Shown here piece after piece: positions 22,397-35,125 of a stretch of DNA of 64,000 bases. Below the pieces are notes generated by a model. It saw only the letters and a list, made by a program, of their open reading frames with translations. It did no database searches and had not been told where the DNA came from. The stretch comes from Theropithecus gelada. Lineage: Eukaryota; Chordata; Mammalia; Primates; Cercopithecidae. Both the position numbers and the translations under genes were made by a program. The stretch spans positions 77,543,364-77,607,363 of the forward strand of contig NC_037681.1 of the NCBI RefSeq assembly GCF_003255815.1. The letters run 5' to 3'. Position 1 is the first letter of the stretch, and every line of letters starts with the position of its first letter.

Positions 22397-22930
22397 ATGA
22401 TTGCCATACTTAAGTTAATTAAAACATCTATTTCTTTACCTAGTTACTATTTCATGTGTGTGTGTTTTATGGTGAGAACGTTTAAAATCTTCTCTTAGCA
22501 AATTCCAAGTACACAATGCTGTATTGTTAACTATAGTTACATACTGTACATTAGATCCTCCCAGGACTTATTCATCTTATAACTGAAAGTTTCTACTATT
22601 TGAAAAATATGTCCCCAGTTTGCCCACCCCCAGGACCTAGCAACCCCTAGAACTCTCTGTTTGTATGAGTTTGACTTTCTTAGATTCCACATATAAGTGA
22701 GAACATAACTCGTCTTTTTATGCCTGACTCATTTCAATTAGCATAATGACTTCCAGATTCACTCATGTCTCATTATTTGGAAGGATTTTCTTTATTTAAA
22801 TACAACTTCATTATCCATTTATCTGTCCATTGATAGGCACACTTAGGTTGTTTCCATGTTTAAACTATTGTAAATAATGTAATGAACATGGGAGTTCAGA
22901 AATCTCTTCAAAATAATTTTTTTCTTTCAT

Positions 22931-23200
22931 ATATATGTGTGTGTGAGAATATATATGTATCCTCATTTTATATTCTTGATGTCCTTGTCAAATATTAGCT
23001 TACCATTCATTATACATACTTTCATGATAAACAACACTCACCAAATAGGTATACAAAGAATGTATCTCAACATTAGCAAAGCCATATATGACAAGCTCAA
23101 GTTGCATCATGTTCAACATATATATGTGTGTGTGTGTGTGTGTGTGCATGCATGTGTATATGCACGTATGTGCGCATTTTATATATATATATATATGGTT
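22931..23200. repeat. TG/TA microsatellite split by a copied segment
   Basis: TA/TG repeats at 22929-22958 and 23116-23197 flank the segment 22960-23118. Together they replace a short L1 stretch (usually a 'gatatatacccagtag' word). Confidence 0.85.
22960..23118 (+). repeat. Second copy of the L1 inversion junction
   Basis: 159 bases match 23938-24094 at about 90% by eye, including the shared words gtcaaatattagcttaccat and gccatatatgacaagctca. The copy spans the antisense/sense junction of the L1 inversion. The 23938 version is continuous with L1 on both sides, so it is the source. The 22960 version is an insertion in a microsatellite. Confidence 0.88.
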
Positions 23201-25045
23201 GCTGGATCATATGGTAGTTCTGTTTTAAAGTTTTTGAAGAAGCCTCAAACTGTTTTCCATAATGGCTGTACTATTTTCCCAAGAAAAGTGTACAAGTGTT
23301 CCCTTTTTCCTACATTTTCACCAACACTTGTTACCTGTTGTGTTTTCAATAATAGCCATCCTATCAGGTGTGAGGTTATAACTTGTTGTTTTCACTTGCA
23401 TTTCCCTGATGACTTTTGATGTTGAGCACCTTTTCATGTTTCTATTAGCCTATTGTATGATTTATTTAAATAAATATATATTAAGGTCATTTGACCATAT
23501 TTTTAAATAAAATTATTTGTGTTATTTTGCTATTGAATTGTATTAGCCTCTCATATATTTTGGATACTAACCCTATATCAGGGGTGTATACCATAGTTTG
23601 CAAATATTTTCCCCCATTTAGTAGGTTATCCTTTCATTATATGAATTTTTGTCACTGTTATTGTGCAGACACCTTAAAATTTGATGTAGTTCCACTTACT
23701 TTTGCTTTTGTTGTTTGTGCTTTTGGTGTTATATCCAAAAAGTCATTGCCGAGACCCATATCATGGAGCTTATTACTATGTTTACTTTTGAAAGTTTTAT
23801 GGTTGTAGATCTTAATATTTAAGCCTTATATTTTGAATTAATTTTTTGTGATTGGTGTAAGAAAATTGTTCAGTTTCATTTTTTTTGCATGTGGATATTC
23901 AGTTTTCCTAGTGATATTTATTGACATGATAATTCTTTCCTCATTGTATTTTTTTGATGTCCCTGTCAAATATTAGCTTACCATTATACATACTTTCATG
24001 ATAAAAATCTCTCACCACAATAGGTATACAAAGAATGTACCTCAACATAATCAAAGCCATATATGACAAGCTCAGAGTAACATCATGTTCAACAGTGAAA
24101 AGCTGAAAGGTTTTCCTCTAAGACCAGGAGTAAGACAGAGATACTCACTCTTAATACTTCTATTCAACATAGTGTGGGAAGTCCTATCCATATAAATTAG
24201 GCAAGAGAAAGAAAGAAACAGCATCCAAACTGTAAAAGAAGTTAAATTGTCATTCTTCAAAGACAATCTCTTGCATAGAAATCTTATATTTGGAACTCTT
24301 ATATAAATAAAACCCCAACAATTCCTCTAAAAATCTGTTAGAACTAATAAACAAATTCAGTAAAGTTACAGATTACAAAATCAACATACAAAATTAGGTG
24401 CATTTCTACACTCAATAAACTGAAAAATAAATTTTTAAAGTCACATGTTTAATAACATCAGAAAGAATAAAATACTTAGGAATAAAATAACCAAGGAAGT
24501 GAAAGTTCTGTACACTACACTGAAACCCATAAAGCATTGACGCAAGAAATTGAAGAAAACACAAATAAATGGAAAAAAATCTCATGTTTATGAATTGAAA
24601 AAAGTAATATTGTTAAAATGTCTGTATTAATCAAAGAGACCTACACATTAAATGCAATCTCTACCAAAATCCCAATGACATTTTTCACAGAAAGAAAAAA
24701 ATCTTAAAATTTGTATGAAATCACAAAGGGCTGAATAGCTAAAGCAAACTTAAGGACACACATGATTCCATCTTAAGCTTGCCTTAGAATATCTATGGAA
24801 GCATCTATGAGAGCATCACACTTCCTGATTTCAAACCATATTTCAGAGTAACAGTAATCAAAACCTTATAGCACTGGCATAAAAATAGACATACAGACCA
24901 ATGGAACAGGATATACCTTATTCTTTTCAAGGAACATTTAGCGAAGTCCTTCATCTTTTTGACCCCATGATAAGTAACTTATACTTTCTGTTTAGGCTTG
25001 TTTCTAAGCAGACGTTGTACCCTTCTGAATTTCTGTAATGTATTT

Positions 25046-25061
25046 TAAATTACCTAAAAAT
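25046..25061. repeat. Target-site duplication, left copy
   Basis: taaattacctaaaaat, identical to 27140-27155. The top strand reads TTTT/AAAT at the cut, as expected for the L1 endonuclease. Confidence 0.93.
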
Positions 25062-27139
25062 GGTACTACCTAGGTTTTCTTCTAGGATTTTTATGGTTTT
25101 AGGTCTAACATTTAAGCCTCTAATCCATCTTGAATTAATTTTCGTATAAGGAGTAAGGAAAGGATCCAGTTTCAGCTTTCTACTTATGGCTAGCCAATTT
25201 TCCCAGCACCATTTGTTAAATAGGGAATCCTTTCCCCATTTCTTGTTTTTCTCAGGTTTGTCAAAAATCAGATGGCTGTAGATGTGTGGTATTATTTCTG
25301 AGGACTCTGTTCTGTTCCATTGGTCTATCTCTCTGGTTTGGTACCAGTACCATGCTGTTTTGGTTACTGTAGCCTTGTAGTATAGTTTGAAGTCAGGTAG
25401 TGTGATGCCTCCAGCTTTGTTCTTTTGACTTAGGATTGTCTTGGAGATGCGGGCTCTTTTTTGGTTCCATATGAACTTTAAAGCAGTTTTTTCCAATTCT
25501 GTGAAGAAACTCATTGGTAGCTTGATGGGGATGGCATTGAATCTATAAATAACCTTGGGCAGTATGGCCATTTTCACGATATTGATTCTTCCTATCCATG
25601 AGCATGGTATGTTCTTCCATTAGTTTGTGTCCTCTTTTATTTCACTGAGCAGAGGTTTGTAGTTCTCCTTGAAGAGGTCCTTTACATCCCTTGTCAGTTG
25701 GATTCCTAGGTATTTTATTCTCTTTGAAGCAATTGTGAATGGAAGTTCATTCATGATTTGGCTCTGTGTTTGTCTGTTACTGGTGTATAAGAATGCTTGT
25801 GATTTTTGCACATTAATTTTGTATCCTGAGACTTTGCTGAAGTTGCTTATCAGCTTAAGGAGATTTTGGGCTGAGACAATGGGGTTTTCTAAATATACAA
25901 TCATGTCATCTGCAAAGAGGGACAATTTGACTTCTTCTTTTCCTAACTGAATACCCTTGATTTCTTTCTCTTGCCTGATTGCCCTAGCCAGAACTTCCAA
26001 CACTATGTTGAATTCAGGACATAGGCATGGGCAAAGACTTCATGTCTAAAACACCAAAAGCAACGGCAGCAAAAGCCAAAATTGACAAATGGGATCTAAT
26101 TAAACTAAAGAGCTTCTGCACAGTAAAAGAAACTACCATCAGAGTGAACAGGCAACCTACAGAATGGGAGAAAATTTTTGCTGTCTACTCATCTGACAAA
26201 GGGCTAATATCCAGAACCTACAAAGAACTCAAACAAATTTACAAGAAAAAAACAAAAAACCCCATCAAAAAGTGGGCAAAGGATATGAACAGACATTTCT
26301 CAAAAGAAGACATTCATACAGCCAACAGACACATGAAAAAATGCTCATCATCACTGGCCATCAGAGAAATGCAAATCAAAACCACAACGAGATACCATCT
26401 CACACCAGTTAGAATGGCAATCATTAAAAAGTCAGGAAACAACAGGTGCTGGAGAGGATGTGGAGAAATAGGAATACTTTTACACTGTTGGTGGGATTGT
26501 AAACTAGTTCAACCATTATGGAAAACAGTATGGTGATTCCTCAAAGATCTAGAACTAGATGTACCATATGACCCAGCCATCCCATTACTGGGTATATACG
26601 CAAAGGATTATAATCATGCTGCTATAAAGACACATGCACACGTATGTTTATTGCAGCATTATTCACAATAGCAAAGACTTGGAATCAACCCAAATGTCTG
26701 TCAGTGACAGACTGGATTAAGAAAATGTGGCACATATACACCATGGAATACTATGCAGCCATAAAAAAGGATGAGTTTGTGTCCTTTGTAGGGACATGGA
26801 TGCAGCTGGAAACCATCATTCTTAGCAAACTATCACAAGAACAGAAAACCAAACACCGCATGTTCTCACTCATAGGTGGGAACTGAACAATGAGATCACT
26901 TGGACTCGGGAAGGGGAACATCACACACCGGGGCCTATCATGGGGAGGGGGGAGGGGGGAGGGATTGCATTGGGAGTTATACCTGATATAAATGATGAGT
27001 TGATGGGTGCTGACGAGTTGATGGGTGCAGCACAGCAACATGGCACAAGTATACATATGTAACAAACCTGCACGTTATGCACATGTACCCTAGAACTGAA
27101 AGTATGATAATAATAATAATAATAATAGTAATAATATAA
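25062..27139 (+). mobile_element. L1PA-type LINE-1 with inverted 5' segment (twin priming)
   Basis: 25062-26012 is antisense ORF2 (RT and downstream). 26013-27139 is sense ORF2 C-terminus and 3' UTR. The antisense piece ends (in sense) at agtaccat, and the sense piece begins at ttcaggacataggc: the junction is reciprocal with a one-base overlap. Frames are long: 25620-26003 on the minus strand contains FADDMIVYLENP, and 26027-26536 is open on the plus strand. One nonsense codon separates 25620 from 25577. The element therefore looks younger than the other L1s here. A G-rich tract (26942-26963) could form a quadruplex. An 18-base direct repeat (gagttgatgggtgc) lies near 26998-27030. The tail is an ATA repeat (27105-27139). 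Confidence 0.93.
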
Positions 27140-27155
27140 TAAATTACCTAAAAAT
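27140..27155. repeat. Target-site duplication, right copy
   Basis: Identical to 25046-25061 and immediately after the L1 tail. Confidence 0.93.
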
Positions 27156-28439
27156 TTTAAGAGTAGAAATGACTAAATGTTTCTCTTTAAAATTCAACAT
27201 TGTTATAAGAGAGGCCCCCCAAGGTGCCCCAGTCATCAGAAGGAATCTGGACCTAGAACAACACAATCTAAAGCACGTAAGAACTGAAGCCCTTTTTTTC
27301 ACAAAAGATATTATGGCTAGAAAGTCTAATCAAAATCTCTAATCTTGGGAGAAAGTAAAAAAAGGTTCAGAAAGATTTCACAGTTTATACAGTAAAATGG
27401 TTTTATAGACTCCAGCCTGAAACTACCACTCTGTGTTGTCAAGGCATTTAGTAAACAATTTGATCTAGTAGAAACAGATCCTTTGTCTTCTTAGTCCAAA
27501 CATATGTGGACATTCCCGGGGAAACAGGAGTATTTCAAATGATCTTTAATTAGCTGCCTCTGCATATCCAAGTTAGTATCACAGTATAACATTTCCCAGG
27601 GAAGATGCCAGTATCAGAGATATAAAGCAATGTCTTCATAACATGTGACAGTGAACAACAAAAGTACAAATGACAGACTGAAAAGAGTAAATACCTGCAT
27701 ACAGAAGTAATGGCATAAAATACATTGAACATGATGTTTTGTTTCATTTTTTTTAAACTAATTTCAAACAGTTTCTTTTCAGAGTGATGTTTTGTCCTTT
27801 CTTCCTTAAAAAAGAGATGTAATTCTGAGTGACAATACAAAGGTTTATGCCACTTTGCAATTGTTAATGAAAACTTTATTTTCTACCCAATGAAGAATAA
27901 TTCTATGTAATTATCAGTTTTATTGCACAGATGTATTACTACATCAGAAAAAATTAGACACTTCATTGAAATCAAACATACGGGGCTATTTGAATTCTAA
28001 GATAAGAAAAAGTTATACATGACAGACAATACTAGAAATGTGACAATATCAGAAATAATTCATTATAGTCACATTTTATTTTTCCCATATTTCAACTTAT
28101 GAATAGAGTGCAAGACAGTATTGTTATAGAGGTAACATTTTCAATAAATCAAAGATTAAAATGGCAATAAAAATAAACCTATGTGCAAGAGTACAATGTA
28201 AAGAAGCTCTCTTCAATTATAAGTTTCGAGATGATGCTGTTTGCCTCATGAAAAAACTAGTTATTTATTTGAGAAGTGTAAAATCTTTTTAAAGCATGGA
28301 TAACTACACTATATAAGGTACAACAAATAACTGGCCAATTTTTTAACCTTCATATATAGATGATATAGCTATTTAGCATTCAATATTTATCCCAAATCAT
28401 AAGATGCATAAAAATAATGATCTAAAATTTTAAAAAGAA
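27156..28439. other. Unassigned AT-rich DNA
   Basis: No exon, RNA gene or named repeat was recognised. Open frames (for example 27550-27840 minus) have no recognisable domain. Confidence 0.55.
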
Positions 28440-28454
28440 GACATGGTTCTTTTA
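28440..28454. repeat. Alu target-site duplication, left
   Basis: gacatggttctttta, identical to 28754-28768. Confidence 0.95.
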
Positions 28455-28753
28455 TTATTATTTTTTTTTTTTGAGAGGGAGTCTCGCTCTGTAGCCCAGG
28501 CTAGAGTGCAGTGGCCGGATCTCAGCTCACTGAAAGCTCCGCCTCCCGGGTTCACGCCATTCTCCTGCCTCAGCCTCCCGAGTAGCTGGGACTACAGGCG
28601 CCCGCCACCTCGCCCGGCTAGTTTTTTGTATTTTTAGTAGAGACGGGGTTTCACCGTGTTAGCCAGGATGGTCTCGATCTCCTGACCTCGTGACCCACCC
28701 GTCTCGGCCTCCCAAAGTGCTGGGATTACAGGCTTGAGCCACCGCGCCCGGCC
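28455..28753 (-). mobile_element. Young AluY of Old World monkey type (AluYR-like)
   Basis: Full-length antisense Alu with few changes and many intact CpGs (for example accgcgcccggcc at the 5' end). Read in sense, it carries gtggctcaagcctg (instead of ...cacgcctg), gccgagacggg, aaaactagccgggcgaggtgg and gagatccggccactg. I associate this set with AluYR subfamilies of cercopithecids, not with human AluY. The T tract includes TTA interruptions. The flanking 15-base target duplication is perfect. Confidence 0.9.
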
Positions 28754-28768
28754 GACATGGTTCTTTTA
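28754..28768. repeat. Alu target-site duplication, right
   Basis: Identical to 28440-28454. Confidence 0.95.
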
Positions 28769-30045
28769 AACCCAATAATTTATAGTTTCCTTAAGTCCTC
28801 TGCTCTGCTCTGAAACTATTACATTATCATAAATGAAAGCAGTAAAATTATGTAAATCTCATAAGTAGCTCATTGGTGTCCCTGTTTATTTCATGATGTC
28901 ATCATTGGGATGTGGGTGCATTTAGCAGCTGTAATAGGCAGTACATATACATGTTTAGTGCACTATATTCACTATTATTTCTTTCACTATACATGTCAAA
29001 TTCATTTCTTCCTTTATACTAAGTTTAACTGATTTTATAAATGGTAAAAATATTGTGTAAAAACAATTTTGAGAGTCTGAGTATGGCTTCCATGACTACG
29101 TAAGGGACTTTACTGGTATAAATTTACCATACTCTAGAACAGTTCAATTACTTTTTAAAACTACGTACAATATTTATTTGACTTGAATTACCAATAACCA
29201 TACTCTTAAGGTTTAGCAGGACGTTGTTTAACAAGTACATATATTGTATCCCTTTTGATAATTTTAAATCTATAAAATATTTCTTTTTCTATTCTTTCTG
29301 TCTCTCTGTCTCCCGTGGGAGAGTTAAATTGTGAACTGTAATTGAAAGTTAGGCATTATGTGCTTGGTTTTTAGAACTGACGTCTTGAAAGTGTGACAAC
29401 TGTATTTCTATTATTGATCTTGTCTATATATTATAGAACCACTTAGCAGTTATGTATGAAAAAGCTCTGTTGTACTCTGAGATCAACTCCAGTCTCCTCT
29501 TTTGCCTATATATTCAGAGATTTGTGCAGATATGTTTGAAGAAAAAGAAAAGAACACCTAAATTAGTAAAGAATCAATAGGTTTTTTGTTGTTGTTGTTG
29601 TTGTTTTTTTGTTTTGTTTTTTGTTTTTGTTTTTTTTACTGTTTTCAGTGTGTTTAGTAAGTGACCTGTCTGGCACTCCAGGTCAAGTTAAGGAAAGAGA
29701 AGAAATAAAAGCTCATTGTTAGACTTTATTTTGTTGAATATGTCAAGAATTCAAACTAGAAAAGTACATTTTCTTAGCTGGAACATGGTGTGTGGAGTGG
29801 GGCAGAGGGCTGGTAGGATGTGGGACACCGCTGTACCTGGGCAAACTACTTGGTCTCCAGGGATTGTTTCTGTTAGTGTTTAACATATGGAGAAAATAAA
29901 AGCCATTCTCATGCATAGTTAAGAAGGGTGTCATTTGAATGTGAAGAATAATCCTGTAACCAGAAAAGCTGAGAACTTCAGTAAAGAAGAGATCTGAGAA
30001 TATCCTATTATTGCTTGGTAGAGGAGAATGAGAATATAAAAGTCT
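28769..30045. other. Unassigned DNA with a T/G-rich tract
   Basis: No gene was found. A (GTT)n/T-rich simple repeat lies at 29581-29638. Confidence 0.6.
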
Positions 30046-30049
30046 AAGG

Positions 30050-30188
30050 CAGTGATTCCCAGATATAGCTACTCATTAGTATCACCTGGAAAGTTTTAAC
30101 AATAATACCTATGCCCAAGACAAACACCAGACCAATTAAGTGTTATGATTTCTGGGGTGAGTGCTTGGAACCAAACTTTTAAAAAGTC
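30050..30188 (+). mobile_element. MER20 (hAT-Charlie MITE), 3'-truncated
   Basis: Starts cagtgattcccag and follows MER20: ttagtatcacctggaaagtttta, atgcccaagac, and the diagnostic agaccaattaag, then tttctggggtgagtgcttgg. The right terminal repeat is missing; a minisatellite follows. Confidence 0.75.
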
Positions 30189-30198
30189 TATTTAAATG

Positions 30199-30276
30199 AT
30201 TGCAATAGATAAATGGATTGTAAATGAATACATAAATAGATTGTAAATAAATACACAAATAGATTTTGTAGATAAA
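30199..30276. repeat. Minisatellite, 23-base unit, about three copies
   Basis: Two clear units (30216-30238 and 30239-30261), each gattgtaaat(g/a)aataca(t/c)aaata, plus partial units on both sides. It sits directly at the broken end of MER20. Confidence 0.8.
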
Positions 30277-32398
30277 GCTAATGCCAGCTTTGAGACTACT
30301 GGGCAAAATTAAAATCACACTATTTCAGGAGATAGGGTATACACATTTGTCGTTAGTAAACTTAATATGACTCACTAGTGAACTCTATTTGGTTTGCTTT
30401 GATGTGTTTTGTTTCTTCAAGTTGTTATTTTTTTAAGACATCTGAATGGATAAGGATATATTTGACTCCAGGTAAGCAAACTTTATAGAATAATTTGACT
30501 TCGTTGCCCTACCCTGACAATTATATTTAATTGAAGTCATAGGAATTTGATGACATCTTACAAGTATCATATATTTGAATTTCCCCAAAATTCTTCTTGT
30601 TATAATGCATGGAGTACAGCAAAATAGTCTATTCAGAATACAATGTAATTTCTGCCATTGAATAATTCAGAACTTCTTTATGGGTATACCATGAAGGGGT
30701 TATAGCTATGCTGTAAGACATTGGTTCCCTCAAGACTCTTAGAGACAAGGTAGACTCTGGGGTGCCTGGAGATCCTTGGCCTGATATCTTTGTAAACAAT
30801 TTTATGTAAGTCTCTTTCAAGGACAGCATGATTAGAAGAGTCTGAAAACAAAACTCATGACCAATAGGTGGTAAGCACTATGAGTAACATCCTGCATTTT
30901 CTACCCTCCTATACAATTAGCAAGGCCAAACAGGGGCTCTTCAATCTGAACATCTATCTTAGCTGAGGCTGCGTAAAGCCCAGCTACCCAATGTGTACAA
31001 TAGGACTGATGAGATGCTGGGAGAGTAACAAAAGTATACAAGAAGCATGGTGTGCAGGTGAAAGTGAGGAGGTGAAGGAGATGGCAGTGAGGCAATACAG
31101 ATGTTTTAGCAGGAGCCAATTTTAATTTTACTTCACATGTATTAAATGTGTGTATGTGTGTACACAGATACATAAATAAAATGTCCCTCCAGTTTACATC
31201 GGTATGGTGTAGGAATGTTGTCATTTTCTGTGTGCCATATAATGAAAAAATATAGAAGCACTAATATAGTTTAATTTTGAATATATCGGAAGAACTATAA
31301 ATAACACAAACTGGCACATAGTCAAGGTGATAGGGCTATGGTATGCGTTAACTATAATTCCACATCATATATTTCTAACACTTCATTCTCTGTCTACCAT
31401 GATGATACTGCCTAGGTTCTTTCCTTTGAGTTTTGGAGTACCAGAAAACCTAGCACCTCACAGATTCTTGGTTTTTAATGGAGATCCAATGTAAAAGAAG
31501 TTTGTCAACTGAATCTAGGGATACATAGAATTAACTATTATATGGCAGCACATCATATTTACAGACATATTAAACAACATAAGCAAATAAAATTAAGTAC
31601 ATAGTAAATTTGGAAGAATATTCTGGAGTGACTAGATATTTGTAGGCAAGACAATAAGTAACACAACCAGTTTCAATGCCGTTTGTGAATTAATTCTCAA
31701 TGTCACATAATTTTTGCTGGCAAGTATAGAGAACTTTACTGAACCAATTTGAAGCAGACTAGTAAATAAATGTTAAGTCTTGAAATATTTTTATAATTAT
31801 CTTTAAAACCTGTTAAAAAATAAAAAACTCCATTCACCTGAACCATTTAATTTAATTTAATTCAACAGATATTGAGTATCTATTAAAAGAACAGAACATA
31901 GAATGTTCAAAATCCCTGATAATGTAATTTGGTAAACACAGAATGGATTGGATTGTATAAGGAGTTATACAAAAGGTAGGACAATGACTTGTTTTGCCCA
32001 GACACTTCCTACTTGACAAGCAGAAAGAAGTCTTTTAAAATAAAATCAACACCAGATAAAACCTTTATTGTCTCTTAAATGGCTTATTATTTGCATTTTA
32101 TTTCTCTAGGGTAATTGGCCCATTATTGTGGACATAATCTAAGGTTTTCTCAATTATGTTAACTAAGTTCTAGCCCTCCACAAAACAAATAGATGTTCAA
32201 GTTGGGATTTGTGCCTTCTGTTTTGGCACCTAATTTCCTTCCTCCGTGACTCCTCCAATTAGGACCCTACTATCTTGGAGGCCTTTCCTAACAAAACCAA
32301 ATTGGAGGTAAGGGCACAACAATATTAGTCATGAACACCTTAGTTAAGACAGTATGCTAGTTTTACCACCAACATTTATGTTTTAAAAACTACCTTTA
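30277..32398. other. Unassigned DNA, possible old L2 trace
   Basis: No gene was found. At 31845-31990 words such as ttcaacagatattgagtatct resemble the reverse complement of an L2 end, too weak for a firm call. The rest shows nothing. Confidence 0.45.
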
Positions 32399-32408
32399 AA
32401 ATGAAAAA

Positions 32409-32686
32409 GGTCGGGCGCTGTGGCTCACGCCTGTAATCCCAGCACTTTGGGAGGCTGAGGCAGGTAGATCACTTGAGCTCAGGAATTCGAGACCAGCCTG
32501 GCCAACATGGTGAAATCCCATCTCTACTAAAAATACGAAACTTAGCCAGGTGTGGTGATGGGTGCCTGTAATCTCAGCTACTTGGGAGGCTGAGGCAGAA
32601 AATGGCTTGAACCTGGGAGGCAGAGGTTGCAGTGAGCCGTGATCATGCCACTGTACTCCATCCTGGGTGATACAGTGAGATTCTGT

Positions 32687-32715
<29 letters not shown>
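32409..32715 (+). mobile_element. Alu (AluS-type)
   Basis: Full-length Alu with a mutated first base block (ggtcgggcgctgtgg) and an A tail at 32690-32715. The repeat aaatgaaaaa at 32399-32408 and 32718-32727 is a likely target-site duplication. Confidence 0.93.
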
Positions 32716-32719
<4 letters not shown>

Positions 32720-32727
32720 ATGAAAAA

Positions 32728-34935
32728 AAGCACTCTGTAAAGGGACTCACACTTAAGTAAAAATTGTTATTGAACAAAATTCTATAAAGGGCTTTCTCTG
32801 AATTTAAATTCCATGGATATCTGGGTCCAGTAATTCAGCAAAATAGAAAAGCACACATTTACTCAAGAAACATCTCTGAGTTTATAAGAATAAAGTATCA
32901 TAATCTATAAGTCTAAACATTATTAAATACAACCTATAGTCAATTTAAATATACACATGTAAATATTTTGTCATTTTCACAATTTTTGAAAAATTTGAAA
33001 TATGAATAATTGATTTTATTACAAATAAAACATACTGCCCATGTAAAAATTCTACAGACTACTTCTGTGCATAAAAGTCAAACATTGTTCCTGGCCAAAG
33101 ATTATTTCCAAACGAGAACTGTCCTGTTTTGAACTACTTTAGAACATTCCACATATTTTGCTAACACAAGGAAAAGAATTCTTCCAGTAAGGGATTTTTG
33201 ATGAGACAGAAACCAGATGTAGGCTTTATTTCCTAAACAAGATATTTCCTGATTCTTAAAAAGATCCATGAATTCTTGATACATAGTAAACTAGTTATTT
33301 GCACTAACTATCCAAAGAACATTATAAAGTACTTAATAATTTTTGGCTTCAAAAAATATTAACTTACTAACAGTTGCCTACTCATCATTTTGTTTTTGTG
33401 ACAGAATCTTATACCATGAATATAAGTTAGTTGTGCCATGGTCTTTGCAGCAAAAAGTAAACATAAACTTAGAGAATGTAAAAATTAGCAGCACTATCAT
33501 TCTATTAGTGTGGTATTTAAAAATAAAATACAAGGTAAATCTTGAGTATTACTGAAGTTTCGGATGGTAGCTTTGATGGTGTACTTTTTTTTCTGTCTCC
33601 ATGGGGATTATAAATCTAGTGATCTTTTAAATGCATGTACAGTGGAGCCAGTCAGTCAATTCTCCTCAGATAGCTGGAAAATACCATTATTCACTGATCA
33701 AACATATTTCCTTCTCAGCAAATCTTAACCGCATGTCAGCTATTCAACAATTGATTTCATCAGTTACTTTTCAGTTGAAGAAAAATGTGCAATCCTTATG
33801 CATTAATCATCCAGTTAAAAAGCATTTTTAAAATTTCATTTTTAACATTTAATTCTAAATATGACAAATATAATTCAATCATCAAAGATATTTTGCCTTT
33901 TCAATGCATTGGATATAATAATCTTTAATTATTTATAAATACTTTATCTAGATTTCAAAATGATTTTCATAATAAATCCTTAAGAAAATACTCATTAAAA
34001 GATTATCCCTAAGAATTGTTTGAAAATATTCATCCTGAGCACAATGGAGTGATTAGAAAATTATCCATGTAATTAAAAATATTTACAGCATTTTTTATCT
34101 GGATAATTGAAACCAAAGTACTATTTGACCCGAATCATCTAGAAATTGACCTTAATTCTTTATTCTTATCTAGCTATAATTGACTTACATGATGGGGATA
34201 AGTTTACTGTTGCACAGATGAACATGCACATATTTTGCTATATAGCTTGTTTAAATCTAACAGGTAATATCATGATCCTTCTCTTCATATAAGGCAAATA
34301 CACCTAGAAAAATGCACATAGTTTCCCAAACCAGTATTTAAATTATTATTTTATTTCTGTAACAGTATGGGCTAGATATGTAGAATAACGATTCTTTATG
34401 TAATATAGGTATGTACAGATAATATCAATATGCAACAGATTGAGAAATAAAAGTTCTCTGCTTTATGCTTTCTTTTTAAGAGATCATGTACTCAACTATC
34501 TTTCTTCAAACATGACTTATATATTTCTGTCACCATTTTAATGCCTCACTGAATTAACTTCATCTTTATTGACATTATGAAATTAAAGAGGAGTGCCACA
34601 GAACAGAGATAGATGGATTAAAAAAAAATCTAATCATTTGATCAGATATTTCTTTCAGAATTAAGGTGATAATTAAACCACTAATTACTCCCTCATAATC
34701 CAGAATCTATCTGTCCTAAATACCTGAAATCTTTTTTGTTCTGGATCATCTTGTTCAATTAAATTCTATAAAAGCAACAAGTTAACACTTGAATATGTGC
34801 CAGATTCTGTGAATTAGTTGGAGTCTTTGGCCTCAAAGAATAATTGATTGAAAGGGACATAAAATTTCCTAGCTAATTTTAATTTATTTAGCAGTTATAT
34901 CTATGGAACACACCTATGTAGTTTGGCAATACTAA
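32728..34935. other. AT-rich DNA, nothing assigned
   Basis: Several short open frames exist (for example 33343-33555), but none has a recognisable domain, splice context or codon bias. No repeat was identified. Confidence 0.55.
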
Positions 34936-34944
34936 CTAATTTTG

Positions 34945-35125
34945 CCCTCAAAATGTTAGCCTTCATAATTAGCCTTACCTTGAGTAAGGTAAGATTACTA
35001 TAATTTTACAGATAGTTTTGTTCAAACTTAAAGGCCTGGAAACTAGCACAACTGAAATGTGAACCCAGGTTCCATTGAATACACAGTCCAGCTCATAGCC
35101 ATTGCACTCTACTGCTTCACTGATA
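34945..35125 (-). mobile_element. MIR SINE, antisense
   Basis: Ordered words match the reverse complement of MIR: actataattttacagatag, ggcctggaaactag, gtgaacccaggttcc, and the end catagccattgcactctactgc. Confidence 0.65.

Larger units (their letters stand above)
22296..24915 (-). mobile_element. Old L1 (L1M-type) with inverted 5' segment (twin priming)
   Basis: 22296-23985 is antisense L1: 3' UTR, then the C-terminal part of ORF2. From about 23990 to 24915 the same ORF2 continues in the sense direction (ttcatgataaaaatct onward). The sense part ends at accaatggaacagg, which is just the ORF2 point that adjoins the antisense part's innermost end (ggtaagctaat on the minus strand). The two pieces are therefore complementary halves of one element inserted in minus orientation, with its 5' segment flipped. 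The antisense half is interrupted by microsatellite and a 159-base local copy at 22960-23118. Confidence 0.85.

Noticed and set aside
25620..26003. 127-codon minus-strand frame as a separate gene
   Set aside because: It is the inverted ORF2 segment of the twin-primed L1.
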